Part shown: positions 53,370-62,526 of the stretch, one piece after another
Layout of the letters: each line of letters starts with the position of its first letter
Position numbering within the stretch: the first letter of the stretch is position 1
Source: Bacteroidota bacterium
GTDB taxonomy: Bacteria; Bacteroidota; Bacteroidia; B-17B0; Aurantibacillaceae
Length of the DNA: 64,000 bases
Direction of reading: 5' to 3'
Assembly: GCA_029237825.1 (NCBI GenBank)
Contig: JAQZBQ010000018.1
Span: 1 to 64,000, forward strand
Notes under the pieces: model-generated
The model's input: only the letters and a program-made list of their open reading frames with translations
Databases searched by the model: none
Told to the model about the DNA's origin: nothing
Made by a program: the position numbers and the translations under genes

Positions 53370-56300
53370 ATGTTTTATTTTATTAAAAAAATACATAGGA
53401 TTACTTTTCTAATAACCATCGTATTAAATAATTTAGCAACTATTTCTCAAACCTCTTTTAGGCCTTCCGATATTCCTGGCTTGAAATTGTGGCTTCGATC
53501 AGATACAGGGATTGCTTTGAGCGGAAATCTGGTGAATTATTGGAATGATATAAGCGGCAATAATAACAATGCATTTCAAACCATCAACTCTATAATGCCA
53601 ACTTGGATTGTTTCCGATACATTGCTTAACAATTATCCGGCTGTTAAATTTGATGGTGCTGGTTCAATGATGCAAACAATGTTTGGCCAGCCCGATGCGT
53701 ATACCATATTTATAATATATTCGCACAGATCTGGAGTTAACGGATCATTTTACAGCACTAATCAGTCAGGTTATCCACTCCAAAGAAATTCTACAATATG
53801 GCCAAATTCAAATGTTGCGCCTTACAACATAGGAGGGGGAGATTTGTTAAATATAAGAAATCTTTATGTTGATGTGCACGATTTCCTGAATGATAGCTAT
53901 GCGACATATTTAAATGGAATAAACCGGGGTGGCTTTAACGTTCCCATTTCAAAGAGTGGAGGAGTCTTTAATATAGGCTCGGGTGGCGGGGAACCACTTG
54001 ATGCAAATATTGCTGAATTTTTAATTTACGATCAACCTCTATTGGATTCTTCAAGAATTAAAGTGGAAAACTATTTAATGGGTCGATATGCGCCTCCAGT
54101 GAGTTTAGGAGCAGATAAAATAGTTTGCAGTCTCCCAATTACATTGAAGGCAAAAAAAAATCACTTCACTAATTATCTATGGCAGAATGGGTCAACCGCT
54201 GATTCAATAGTGGTAACTACCCAAGGGGATTATTATGTAAAAACTCAGGATATATTTGGGAAGGTCAGTTTTGATACTATAAATGTAACTTTAGATAACT
54301 CAACTTGGGTTGTCAGTTTACCAAATGATACAACGATTTGTTTAGGAAAATCTATTAAAATAACTGCTGGTCCTGATCATTTAAGTTATTATTGGTCACA
54401 TGGTTCAACTTCAAATTTAATAACCGCTAATCTATCCGGTTTATACAAAGTCTTGGTGACAGATTGTTTTGGGAATTTATCAAGTGACTCCATACAGATA
54501 AATATACAACCTTTACCATCATTTAACTTTGGAGGCAATGACACAATTATTTGTCACAACTCCAATTTTGTCCTAGATCCTGATTTTTTAAATTCAATTC
54601 CTTTCAACTTCTACTGGAATGATAATACCCATGATTCTATCCATCCCATATCCCAAAACGGGCTATATATTTTAAATGTGGTGGACAATATTGGCTGTTC
54701 GTTTTCGGATACAATAAATATACAAATAGACACATTATTGAAAACAGCATCCCTCGGCCCCGACGTTTCCCTTTGTGCCGGCAACTCCATTTCTTTAATC
54801 AATGGTGCTTCATCCGCGTCCAGTTACACCTGGAACACCGGTTCGAATAACGATTCGCTTCTCATTACCAACGCCGGGCAATATTCGGTTATTGTCACCA
54901 ATACCAATAACTGCATTGCCAAAGACACGATCAATGTATCTATTCAGGGACAGGCTCCTGTTGCGAATTTTAGCAGCAGCGTTGGCTGCCAAAACAAAGC
55001 CTTAAGTTTCACCAATTTGTCCTCTCCTCCATCCGGTAATATAATAAACTCAAGCTACTGGGATTTTGGGGATATAGCATCCCCAACAAACACCTCAACA
55101 GCTTCGAATCCATTCCATACCTATTCGGACACCGGAACCTATACGGTTCGCCTGAATGTTATGACAGACGCCGGTTGCCAGCAAGCCATTACCAAAACCA
55201 TCCATATCGCGCCTAACCCAACTGTTAATTTTTCAATTGGCAATTCCTGCCAAAATGATAGTACAGCCTTTTCAAACCAGAGCACCAGTCTTAACGGTTA
55301 TCCAAATACTTCCATTAACTGGAACTTTGGCGATCCTGCAAGTGGGTCATCCAATATTTCCACAAAGGTAAACCCAAAGCACCTTTTTAGTTCGGCCTCA
55401 AATTATACAATAACCCTAAGTGTTAGTAATGCTGCATCCTGTACTGCTTCATTAACCAACATCATTTCCGTAAAGCCCCAGGTGAAAGCAGATTTTAATT
55501 ACTCGACGCCATGCACTAATACCACCACTGTTTTTCAGGATAATTCCATTGCATCATCGTCGGCAGCAAATACACGATCCTGGAATTTTGGTGGACCTTT
55601 AGCATCAGGATTAACTGTTTCCAGGACTTATACAGCAACCGGCCCTTATAATGTTTCCCTGACAGTCAACGTCAACGGATGTATATCCACTAAAACGAAA
55701 ATCGTCACCATTTTCTCACCTCCGATTTCCAACTTTACAGTGCCTACCATCTGTGCTAAAGATACCGTTACGCTGGTTAACTCATCCTTAGCACAAAGCG
55801 GAATACTTTCATCTTTCAACTGGAAACTTAATGGCAATACCTTCTCGTCTGTTTCCAATCCCACATTGGCACTCATGGCACCGGGAAATTACCCGGTTAA
55901 GTTAACCGTCACAAACTCCTACGGATGCACGGATTCAATTTCCAAATCACTTTTAGTCAATTCTTTACCAAACGCTGCCTTTACTACAAACCCTCCAGAT
56001 TATTACTATCTGAATGAACCGGTTCAGTTTATTCCGGTTGTTACCAACGCTGCTTCCTACAATTGGAGTTTAGGAAATGGCTCTACTTCAACGCTTCAAA
56101 GTCCCTCCATTTCATTTAATTCAGAAAATTCCTTTACGGTTTCCCTCACACTTTCGGATGCTCAGGGATGTCAAAATTCCTTAACAAAAACCATTTTTAT
56201 TTCAAAACGCTTTCTTGACCTTGCACTGTTAAACATATCCTCTATCAAAGACGATGATGGTTTTATAACTGTTGTGGCCGACATTGCCAATTACGGAACC

Positions 56301-56795
56301 GTTAAGGCTTCGCAAATGGAATTACAATACCAGATCAGTGATGGCGGAACAAATAAAGAAAACTGGAGCGGTGTTCTTAACCCGAATGCTTTTTTTACTT
56401 ACACCTTTAATTCCAAAAGCGTTTCCGATCAAACTAATGCCAATCCGATCACCTGCGTGACAATAAAAAAGGTAAATGGCGGGATGGATGAAAGATTAGA
56501 TAATAATGAGTTGTGCAGTGCCTTAATTTATGATGAGATTTCGGTGTTAAACCCATTTCCGAATCCTACATATGAGAATCTGAACATTCCTGTAATTCTG
56601 AATAAGGATGCGGAAATCAGTTTAACGATTTATAATTCAACCGGCCAATTAATACAGGAAAAAACGGGTCAAAAAGGCACAGCCGGATTGACTTTTATCT
56701 CAATTCCAACAATCACTTACAGTTGGGGAACTTACCTCATTAAAATAACCATCGACGACAAGGTATTTATTAAAAAGTTCGTCAAGGCCAATTAA
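53370..56795 (+). CDS. Large secreted PKD-repeat protein with type IX secretion sorting domain
   Basis: 1141 residues. After a signal peptide (FLITIVLNNLATISQ) comes a LamG/concanavalin-like domain (about 30-240, GLKLWLRSDTG, YWNDISGNNNNAFQ, PAVKFDG). Then follow SprB-like Ig repeats (about 245-520; LGADKIVC, YLWQNGSTADSI, GDYYVKTQD). Next are PKD domains (about 525-940; SSYWDFGD, FHTYSDTGTYTVRL, NFGDPASGSSN), a CARDB-like segment (about 945-1050) and a C-terminal Por sorting domain (about 1060-1141, NPFPNPTYENLNI, ISLTIYNSTGQLI, GTYLIKITIDDKVFIKKFVK). It should be exported by type IX secretion and attached to the surface as an adhesin. Base composition changes sharply near codon 457. Confidence 0.93.
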   Translation: MFYFIKKIHRITFLITIVLNNLATISQTSFRPSDIPGLKLWLRSDTGIALSGNLVNYWNDISGNNNNAFQTINSIMPTWIVSDTLLNNYPAVKFDGAGSMMQTMFGQPDAYTIFIIYSHRSGVNGSFYSTNQSGYPLQRNSTIWPNSNVAPYNIGGGDLLNIRNLYVDVHDFLNDSYATYLNGINRGGFNVPISKSGGVFNIGSGGGEPLDANIAEFLIYDQPLLDSSRIKVENYLMGRYAPPVSLGADKIVCSLPITLKAKKNHFTNYLWQNGSTADSIVVTTQGDYYVKTQDIFGKVSFDTINVTLDNSTWVVSLPNDTTICLGKSIKITAGPDHLSYYWSHGSTSNLITANLSGLYKVLVTDCFGNLSSDSIQINIQPLPSFNFGGNDTIICHNSNFVLDPDFLNSIPFNFYWNDNTHDSIHPISQNGLYILNVVDNIGCSFSDTINIQIDTLLKTASLGPDVSLCAGNSISLINGASSASSYTWNTGSNNDSLLITNAGQYSVIVTNTNNCIAKDTINVSIQGQAPVANFSSSVGCQNKALSFTNLSSPPSGNIINSSYWDFGDIASPTNTSTASNPFHTYSDTGTYTVRLNVMTDAGCQQAITKTIHIAPNPTVNFSIGNSCQNDSTAFSNQSTSLNGYPNTSINWNFGDPASGSSNISTKVNPKHLFSSASNYTITLSVSNAASCTASLTNIISVKPQVKADFNYSTPCTNTTTVFQDNSIASSSAANTRSWNFGGPLASGLTVSRTYTATGPYNVSLTVNVNGCISTKTKIVTIFSPPISNFTVPTICAKDTVTLVNSSLAQSGILSSFNWKLNGNTFSSVSNPTLALMAPGNYPVKLTVTNSYGCTDSISKSLLVNSLPNAAFTTNPPDYYYLNEPVQFIPVVTNAASYNWSLGNGSTSTLQSPSISFNSENSFTVSLTLSDAQGCQNSLTKTIFISKRFLDLALLNISSIKDDDGFITVVADIANYGTVKASQMELQYQISDGGTNKENWSGVLNPNAFFTYTFNSKSVSDQTNANPITCVTIKKVNGGMDERLDNNELCSALIYDEISVLNPFPNPTYENLNIPVILNKDAEISLTIYNSTGQLIQEKTGQKGTAGLTFISIPTITYSWGTYLIKITIDDKVFIKKFVKAN

Positions 56796-57926
56796 TCATT
56801 TCGATTTATAGAATTCAAGAACAGCCTCAATGACACATGCCTGTTCTGAAGATTTTAATTCATAAAATAAAGGCAGTCTTACCAGGCGTTCTGAATATTT
56901 TTCGGCATTAGGGAAAGCAAGGCCATTCTGGTCATTGAAATACGGGCTCTGGTGAAGGCATAAATAATGAAACACCGCTAGTACTCCCCGACTTTTCAAA
57001 TAAGTAATGAGCGCATTTCTTTCTTCCCGAGAAACACATACCAAATAAAAAATATGGGCGTTGTTCGTTGAATCATTTGGTATTACCGGTAACTTCACCA
57101 TCTGTAGTTTCTCCAACTTCAAAAATGCTTCATAGTACCTGTTCCAAATTATCAAACGTTTAGCTTGAATTTTCTGGAGCTTTTCCAGTTGTGCGAAAAG
57201 ATAAGCAGCAGTGATGTCGGAAGGCAAATAAGAGGAACCTATGTCTACCCACTGGTACTGGCTTATTTCACCCCTGAAAAAACGGGAACGATTTGTGCCT
57301 TTCTCACGAATTACCTCCGAACGTTCGATAAATTGTTCGTCATTAATGACCAGCATTCCCCCTTCTCCTGCATTAATGTTTTTAGTTTCATGGAAAGAAA
57401 AAGCGGCCAAATGTCCGAAGCTTCCTAATGGCTTGTCTTTATAAAATCCATTAATAGCCTGAGCTGCATCTTCGATAACAAATAATTTAAATTTATTAGC
57501 CAACGCCATCACGGCCGCCATATCGCAAGCCATGCCTGCATAATGAACTACTACAATTGCCTTGGTATTTGGTGTAATCAGGGATTCAATTTTAGAGGCA
57601 TCGATATTTGGATGAACTTGATTGCTGTCACAAAAAACTATTTTCGCTCCTCTCAATACAAACGCGTTCGCAGTAGACACAAATGTGTAGGAAGGCATAA
57701 TCACTTCGTCGCCCTCCCTGGCCTCAATTAAGATAGCGGCCATCTCTAAAGCAGCCGTACAGGAAGGTGTTAGGAGTACTTTCTTAAAACCATAATGCTT
57801 CTCAAAATAAGTATGGCATTTCTTAGTGAATACACCATCTCCGGATATTTTCCCCGACTTTACAGCCCGTGAAATATACGTTAATTCATTCCCTGCAAAA
57901 AAGGGTTTATTAAATGGCACCTTCAT
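56796..57926 (-). CDS. wecE: dTDP-4-amino-4,6-dideoxygalactose aminotransferase (WecE/RffA-like)
   Basis: 376 residues from the ATG at 57926 (VPFNKPFFAGNELTYI, the standard WecE start). A longer reading from 58046 would collide with rdgB on the other strand. It converts dTDP-4-keto-6-deoxyglucose to dTDP-Fuc4N with PLP. Landmarks are LLTPSCTAALEMAAIL, EVIMPSYTFVSTANAFV, VIEDAAQAINGFY, and the PLP-lysine region AAFSFHETKNINAGEGGM. Together with the fdt genes, the locus appears able to make both a 3-amino and a 4-amino dideoxyhexose. Its stop abuts the stop of the PKD gene. Confidence 0.92.
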   Translation of the reverse strand: MKVPFNKPFFAGNELTYISRAVKSGKISGDGVFTKKCHTYFEKHYGFKKVLLTPSCTAALEMAAILIEAREGDEVIMPSYTFVSTANAFVLRGAKIVFCDSNQVHPNIDASKIESLITPNTKAIVVVHYAGMACDMAAVMALANKFKLFVIEDAAQAINGFYKDKPLGSFGHLAAFSFHETKNINAGEGGMLVINDEQFIERSEVIREKGTNRSRFFRGEISQYQWVDIGSSYLPSDITAAYLFAQLEKLQKIQAKRLIIWNRYYEAFLKLEKLQMVKLPVIPNDSTNNAHIFYLVCVSREERNALITYLKSRGVLAVFHYLCLHQSPYFNDQNGLAFPNAEKYSERLVRLPLFYELKSSEQACVIEAVLEFYKSK

Positions 57927-57995
57927 AAAGAAATATCGTAATTTTAAAATTACTAATTTATCCTTCAACATTACCCTTTCATACACGCTTTTCAG

Positions 57996-58580
57996 ATGAC
58001 ATTTATTTTCGCTACTCACAACCAACATAAACTGAAAGAAGTGCAAAGTCTCCTTCCGGAAAAAATAAACGTCCTGAGTTTGGATGACATTCAGTTTAAT
58101 CAGGAAATCGAGGAAACAGAACCGACAATAGAAGGAAATGCCTTGATAAAAGCAAAGGCAGTTTCGTTAACAAGCGGGTATCCGTGTTTTTCCGATGACA
58201 GCGGACTGTTGGTTGAAGCTTTAAACAGAGAACCGGGAGTGCATTCGGCCAGATACGCTGGTCCGCAAAAAAATGATGAAGACAATATTCAAAAATTATT
58301 AACCAATTTAAAAGACACCACTAACCGTATCGCCTACTTTAAAACCGTAATGGCCCTCGTGTTTAATGAAAAAACGTATCTTTTTGAAGGAATTGTAAAT
58401 GGTTCAATTACTGAAAAAAAGCGCGGTTCAAATGGATTTGGTTATGACCCCGTTTTTTTACCAGACGGCTTTAATCAAACCTTCGCTGAAATGGATGCCG
58501 CCACTAAAAATACTATTTCGCATCGTGGCATTGCACTAAAAAAACTCATTAATTTTTTAACGACATCAAATTATCTCTGA
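57996..58580 (+). CDS. rdgB: Non-canonical purine NTP pyrophosphatase
   Basis: 194 residues of the Ham1/RdgB family. It hydrolyses ITP, dITP and XTP to monophosphates, keeping deaminated purines out of DNA and RNA. The start IFATHNQHKLKEVQSLLP, the substrate loop SGYPCFSDDSGLLVEALNREPGVHSARYAG and GSNGFGYDPVFLPDGFNQTFAEM are diagnostic, and the C-terminal KNTISHRGIALKKL is present. Length is normal. It is divergent from wecE (69-bp gap) and convergent with asnB (17-bp gap). Confidence 0.97.
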   Translation: MTFIFATHNQHKLKEVQSLLPEKINVLSLDDIQFNQEIEETEPTIEGNALIKAKAVSLTSGYPCFSDDSGLLVEALNREPGVHSARYAGPQKNDEDNIQKLLTNLKDTTNRIAYFKTVMALVFNEKTYLFEGIVNGSITEKKRGSNGFGYDPVFLPDGFNQTFAEMDAATKNTISHRGIALKKLINFLTTSNYL

Positions 58581-58597
58581 GGATGACATATTCGCTT

Positions 58598-60511
58598 TCA
58601 GAAATCGTTTGCCATATTTTTTTCATACCACATCTGAAACATAAGCACGTACCATAATTTCTGTGCTAATTCTGTTTTACCCGAATAAAAATCCCGTTTC
58701 AACTTTTTGATGAATTCCGCCTTAAACAAACCCTGGCGTTTAATTCTGTCATCATTCAGGTAATATTGCACTTTGTCTTTTAAACTCGTCGCAAGCCATT
58801 TGCCAACCGGAATGGCGAAGCCCTGTTTAGGCCGATCCATCAATTCTTTGGGAAGGTATTGATGGGTAATTTCCTTTAATATGTGCTTTTTATTGCCTTT
58901 AAAATATTTAAAGCTGTCTGGCAATTGCCCTGCCCATTCAATAATCCGATGATCCAAAAATGGTTCTCTGGCTTCGAGACTGCACGACATAGAAGCACGG
59001 TCGACTTTTTGTAAAATATCATCGAGAAGATACGTTTGATAATCGATTGCCATCATGTAGGCTAAGGGCGAATAAAAGTCAGTTTTTAATTCTTCACTCA
59101 AATAATCCGTTATGAAAGGTTTAACCGGAAAAGCCAACACCTCATTGAGCTGCTCCTCACTGTATTGCCTGCTGAGGTTAAACATCATGTTTTTCGGGGA
59201 AGGATCATGCAACAAACCCTTCAACTTTTCGTAACGGTTCGAGAAATTGTATTTGTTCTTCAGAATAGGAATTTTTTCAGCAGGAACAATATTCATGGCT
59301 TGAACTGCGATCGTTCTTAAAAAATAAGGAATCTGGTTAAGCTTTTTGCCATGGCGCATGAGGTAATCGTACCGGTTATAACCGGCAAATATTTCATCGC
59401 CCGCATCGGCACTTAGTGCCACAGTAACTTGCTTTCTGGCCATTCTACAAACCAGGGTTGTTGGAATGGCACTACTGTCGGCAAAAGGTTCGTCGTAATA
59501 ATGAGGTAAATCATCAATTATTTCCAGAGCTTCTTTTTCGGAACAGGTAAATTCATAATGATCGGTTCCAAGATACCGGGAAACATCTTTGGCATATCCA
59601 GCTTCGTTTAACCCAATATCAGGAACACCAATTGTAAATGTCTTTAGTTTTTCAGATCGGCTTTTCTGAAGCATGGCAGTAAGCAGTGAACTGTCGTAAC
59701 CTCCACTGAGAAATACACCCACGGGTACATCAGCCACCAATCGGTAATTGAATGCAGATGACAGAATTTTCTCAGTTTGTATTTTAGCCTCATGAAACGA
59801 CAGATCCAGTTTCGGTCTATTATAGGCATCGTACACATTCCAATACTGAGTGTGATTGAAAGCCTTAGTTTTTAAATCAATGGTAAGCGCATGACCAGGC
59901 TTTAGCTTAAAACAATTTTTATAAATGCAATGAGGTGTTGGCACATTCCCAAATTGCATGAACGCTGCGACTGCATTGGGATTAATTTCCTTTTTAAAAC
60001 ACGGATGATCCTGAAAGGATTTTAGTTCCGACGCAAATAAAAAAAGATTTGCATCCCAGTAGTAGAAAAAAGGTTTTACGCCTGCTCTATCCCTCACACA
60101 TGTTACCTTCTCTGTAAACGAATCATAGATGACAAAAGCAAACATGCCAATAAACCGATCAACACACCGGATTCCCCACTCAGAAAATGCATGCAAAATA
60201 ACTTCGGTATCAGAATGGCCAATGAACCGATGGTTCAACAATTCAAGCTCTTTTTTAATCTCCTGAAAATTATAAACCTCGCCATTAAATGTAATCCATA
60301 AGTTGTTAAACTTCATGGGTTGCTTGCCGGTTTCTGATAAATCAATAATGGATAATCTTCTATGTCCTAAACCAATTGAATACTCCGGAAACTCAAAATA
60401 CTCATAACCACTTCCATCCGGGCCACGATGAATTAAGGCATCCGTCATTCTTTTCAAAACGTCTTTTGAAGTGGTCTTGTTAAAATCTATAAATCCGGAA
60501 ATTCCGCACAT
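58598..60511 (-). CDS. asnB: Asparagine synthetase, glutamine-hydrolysing
   Basis: 637 residues. The N-terminal glutaminase domain begins MCGISGFIDF, with catalytic Cys2 after Met removal, and contains GLGHRRLSIIDLS and FNGEVYN. The C-terminal synthetase domain has the ATP-binding loop PVGVFLSGGYDSSLL and SADAGDEIFAGYNRY. It makes asparagine from aspartate, glutamine and ATP. Members of this size class in polysaccharide loci sometimes amidate sugar acids, so a glycan role is possible given the nearby genes. It follows the rRNA methyltransferase gene by 15 bp on the same strand. Confidence 0.93.
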   Translation of the reverse strand: MCGISGFIDFNKTTSKDVLKRMTDALIHRGPDGSGYEYFEFPEYSIGLGHRRLSIIDLSETGKQPMKFNNLWITFNGEVYNFQEIKKELELLNHRFIGHSDTEVILHAFSEWGIRCVDRFIGMFAFVIYDSFTEKVTCVRDRAGVKPFFYYWDANLFLFASELKSFQDHPCFKKEINPNAVAAFMQFGNVPTPHCIYKNCFKLKPGHALTIDLKTKAFNHTQYWNVYDAYNRPKLDLSFHEAKIQTEKILSSAFNYRLVADVPVGVFLSGGYDSSLLTAMLQKSRSEKLKTFTIGVPDIGLNEAGYAKDVSRYLGTDHYEFTCSEKEALEIIDDLPHYYDEPFADSSAIPTTLVCRMARKQVTVALSADAGDEIFAGYNRYDYLMRHGKKLNQIPYFLRTIAVQAMNIVPAEKIPILKNKYNFSNRYEKLKGLLHDPSPKNMMFNLSRQYSEEQLNEVLAFPVKPFITDYLSEELKTDFYSPLAYMMAIDYQTYLLDDILQKVDRASMSCSLEAREPFLDHRIIEWAGQLPDSFKYFKGNKKHILKEITHQYLPKELMDRPKQGFAIPVGKWLATSLKDKVQYYLNDDRIKRQGLFKAEFIKKLKRDFYSGKTELAQKLWYVLMFQMWYEKNMANDF

Positions 60512-60526
60512 GCTGCACTTCGAATG

Positions 60527-61714
60527 TTAGGTATCACTTTTTCCCTGTTTGGATGCTTTTTTTGAACCACCATACATTTCGTATTTCAGCAATTTACACT
60601 CCAACGAGGCATTAAATAAGGTAATTTTTTTGCTTGGGTGCAAGCCAATAGATTTGATTGCCTCCATATTGGATGATATGATCCAGGCTGTCCAACCACC
60701 GAAATCTTTTTTCAGTTTATCACCGATCTGTTTATAAAACGCATTGGTATCTTCCATTTTTATACGTTCATCATAAGGAGGGTTTAATAAAATCGTTCCG
60801 TGTGGTTTAGTAGGCATGAGATCAAAAAATGATTTGTGCTCATACTGAATTACATCATCCACCTTGGCTACTGCTCCATTTCGCTTTGCCATTTCCAATG
60901 GAATGCTATCAATATCACAGGAAATAATGGTAGGCATGTCGTCTTTAATGCGGTTAATGGAACTTTCATAAATTTTGTCCCACAAATCTTTATCAAAGTC
61001 GTGCCATTTCATGAATCCAAACTCTTCCCTGAAAACTCCGGGAGGGATATTATTAGCATACAACGCCGCTTCAATTCCTAATGTCCCGCTTCCACACATG
61101 CCATCAATTAATGGTAAGTGAGGCTGCCAATTGGATAATAAAATCATCCCTGCGGCTAATACTTCTTTCATCGGAGCAGTATCAATATCCACCCGATAAC
61201 CGCGCTTAAAAAGAGAATCGCCGCTACTATCAAGACTTACGTTCACCTGATTTCTAAAAATATGCACATAAATCCGCAATGTCGGCCTGTCAAGGTCAAC
61301 ATTCGGACGGACATCAAATTTATCTACAAAACGATCACAGATTGCATCTTTGGTTTTCTGAGAAACATACAGGGAATGATTGAATTCCTCAGAATTCACG
61401 GTTGCATTTATAGCCAATGTATCATCTGCGCTCAACAATTCTTCCCATTCGTATTCTTTCATCTTGTCGTAAAGCTCATGTTCGTTGTTAGCAGTAAAAG
61501 AATAAATAGGAACTAACACTTTTAAGGCCGTACGTAAACACAAATTGGCTTTGTACATGAACCCTTTATCGCCCGTAAATGATACGCCACGTTTAAAGGG
61601 GACAATATCCCTTGCTCCAAGTTTCATCAATTCACCTGCCAACACGTCTTCCAATCCATGGAAGGTTGTAGCCTTCATTTCAAAATCGTGCTCAGTGTTC
61701 TTTTTATCTTTCAA
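60527..61714 (-). CDS. RlmL-like THUMP RNA methyltransferase
   Basis: 395 residues. An N-terminal ferredoxin-like/THUMP module (about 10-165, TTFHGLEDVLAGELMKLGARDI, LRIYVHIFRNQVNVSLDSSGDSLFKRGYR) is followed by a Rossmann methyltransferase. The latter has LIDGMCGSGTLGIEAALYA as the SAM site and the NPPY motif LLNPPYDERI of N-methylating enzymes. This is the short Bacteroidota/Firmicutes form related to the m2G2445 domain of E. coli RlmL, without the second (RlmK) domain. The probable target is 23S rRNA. The C-terminus is Lys/Ser-rich. Confidence 0.9.
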   Translation of the reverse strand: MKDKKNTEHDFEMKATTFHGLEDVLAGELMKLGARDIVPFKRGVSFTGDKGFMYKANLCLRTALKVLVPIYSFTANNEHELYDKMKEYEWEELLSADDTLAINATVNSEEFNHSLYVSQKTKDAICDRFVDKFDVRPNVDLDRPTLRIYVHIFRNQVNVSLDSSGDSLFKRGYRVDIDTAPMKEVLAAGMILLSNWQPHLPLIDGMCGSGTLGIEAALYANNIPPGVFREEFGFMKWHDFDKDLWDKIYESSINRIKDDMPTIISCDIDSIPLEMAKRNGAVAKVDDVIQYEHKSFFDLMPTKPHGTILLNPPYDERIKMEDTNAFYKQIGDKLKKDFGGWTAWIISSNMEAIKSIGLHPSKKITLFNASLECKLLKYEMYGGSKKASKQGKSDT

Positions 61715-61767
61715 AATACTTTTTTTATGAGGTCTTAATTACCACTTACAAGGATGTAAGAGGCGTT

Positions 61768-62526
61768 CTACTTTTTAACGACATTAAATACTTCTTTCAT
61801 AAAACCGGATGCAAAAACAAAATCAACCAATTCAGGGTTTGTTGTTTTTAAAATCTCTTTACTATTACCTGTCCACCAATGCTTTCCCTTGTAGATGTAA
61901 AGTATCTTTTCACCGATTTCAACCACCGAATTCATGTCGTGTGTTATGACTATGGTTGTTATATTAAATTCCTTTGTTAAACTCTGGATGAGGTTATCAA
62001 TTACAATAGATGTTTTGGGATCCAATCCGGAGTTGGGTTCATCGCAAAACAAATATTGCGGACTGTTAGCAATGGCTCTTGCTAGTGCCGCACGTTTCTT
62101 CATACCGCCGGATAATTCACCGGGATACAAGTTGTTTTTATTTGTCAGCTGCACTTTTTCAAGACAGAAATTTACCCTTTCCAGTTTTTCCTCTTTACTC
62201 ATTGTAGTAAACATGTCTAAAGGAAAGCGCACATTTTCTTCCAGGGTTTGTGAATCGAACAGCGCGCCACCCTGAAACAGCATGCCGATTTTCTTGCGCA
62301 CTTCCTGCTTTTCTTTTACGCCCAATGTAGGAAAGTTGAGTCCATCGTACAGCACTTCACCACTATCGACGCTGTGTAGTCCTACCATTAACTTCATAAT
62401 GGTAGTTTTTCCGCTACCGCTTTCCCCGATGATAAGATTTGTTTTACCCTGTTCAAAAACATAGGAAACATCGTCAATTACCTTAGTTGCCCCAAAACTT
62501 TTTGATATATTTTTAATCTCAATCAT
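61768..62526 (-). CDS. mlaF: MlaF-type ABC transporter ATPase for phospholipid transport
   Basis: 252 residues. Walker A is IGESGSGKTTIMKLMVGL, the signature is ELSGGMKKRAALARAI, Walker B is LFCDEPNSGLDP, and the switch His is in VITHDMNSV. The GGMKKR signature is characteristic of MlaF/Mce-associated ATPases. It powers the MlaE permease encoded just upstream (4-bp ATGA overlap), moving phospholipids between inner and outer membranes. The MlaD/MCE substrate-binding protein normally encoded with them is not seen in this window. Confidence 0.93.
   Translation of the reverse strand: MIEIKNISKSFGATKVIDDVSYVFEQGKTNLIIGESGSGKTTIMKLMVGLHSVDSGEVLYDGLNFPTLGVKEKQEVRKKIGMLFQGGALFDSQTLEENVRFPLDMFTTMSKEEKLERVNFCLEKVQLTNKNNLYPGELSGGMKKRAALARAIANSPQYLFCDEPNSGLDPKTSIVIDNLIQSLTKEFNITTIVITHDMNSVVEIGEKILYIYKGKHWWTGNSKEILKTTNPELVDFVFASGFMKEVFNVVKK

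Noticed and set aside
54802-55005. Overlapping short frames on both strands in the PKD gene
   Set aside because: They arise where the gene becomes GC-richer and stops become rarer in other frames; the main frame is uninterrupted.
57927-58046. N-terminal extension of the WecE-like protein
   Set aside because: The extra 40 residues are not family-like and would overlap the rdgB start on the other strand; the standard start is at 57926.
61934-62275. 113-residue frame antisense to mlaF
   Set aside because: It is fully inside the conserved ATPase gene and shows no independent signals.
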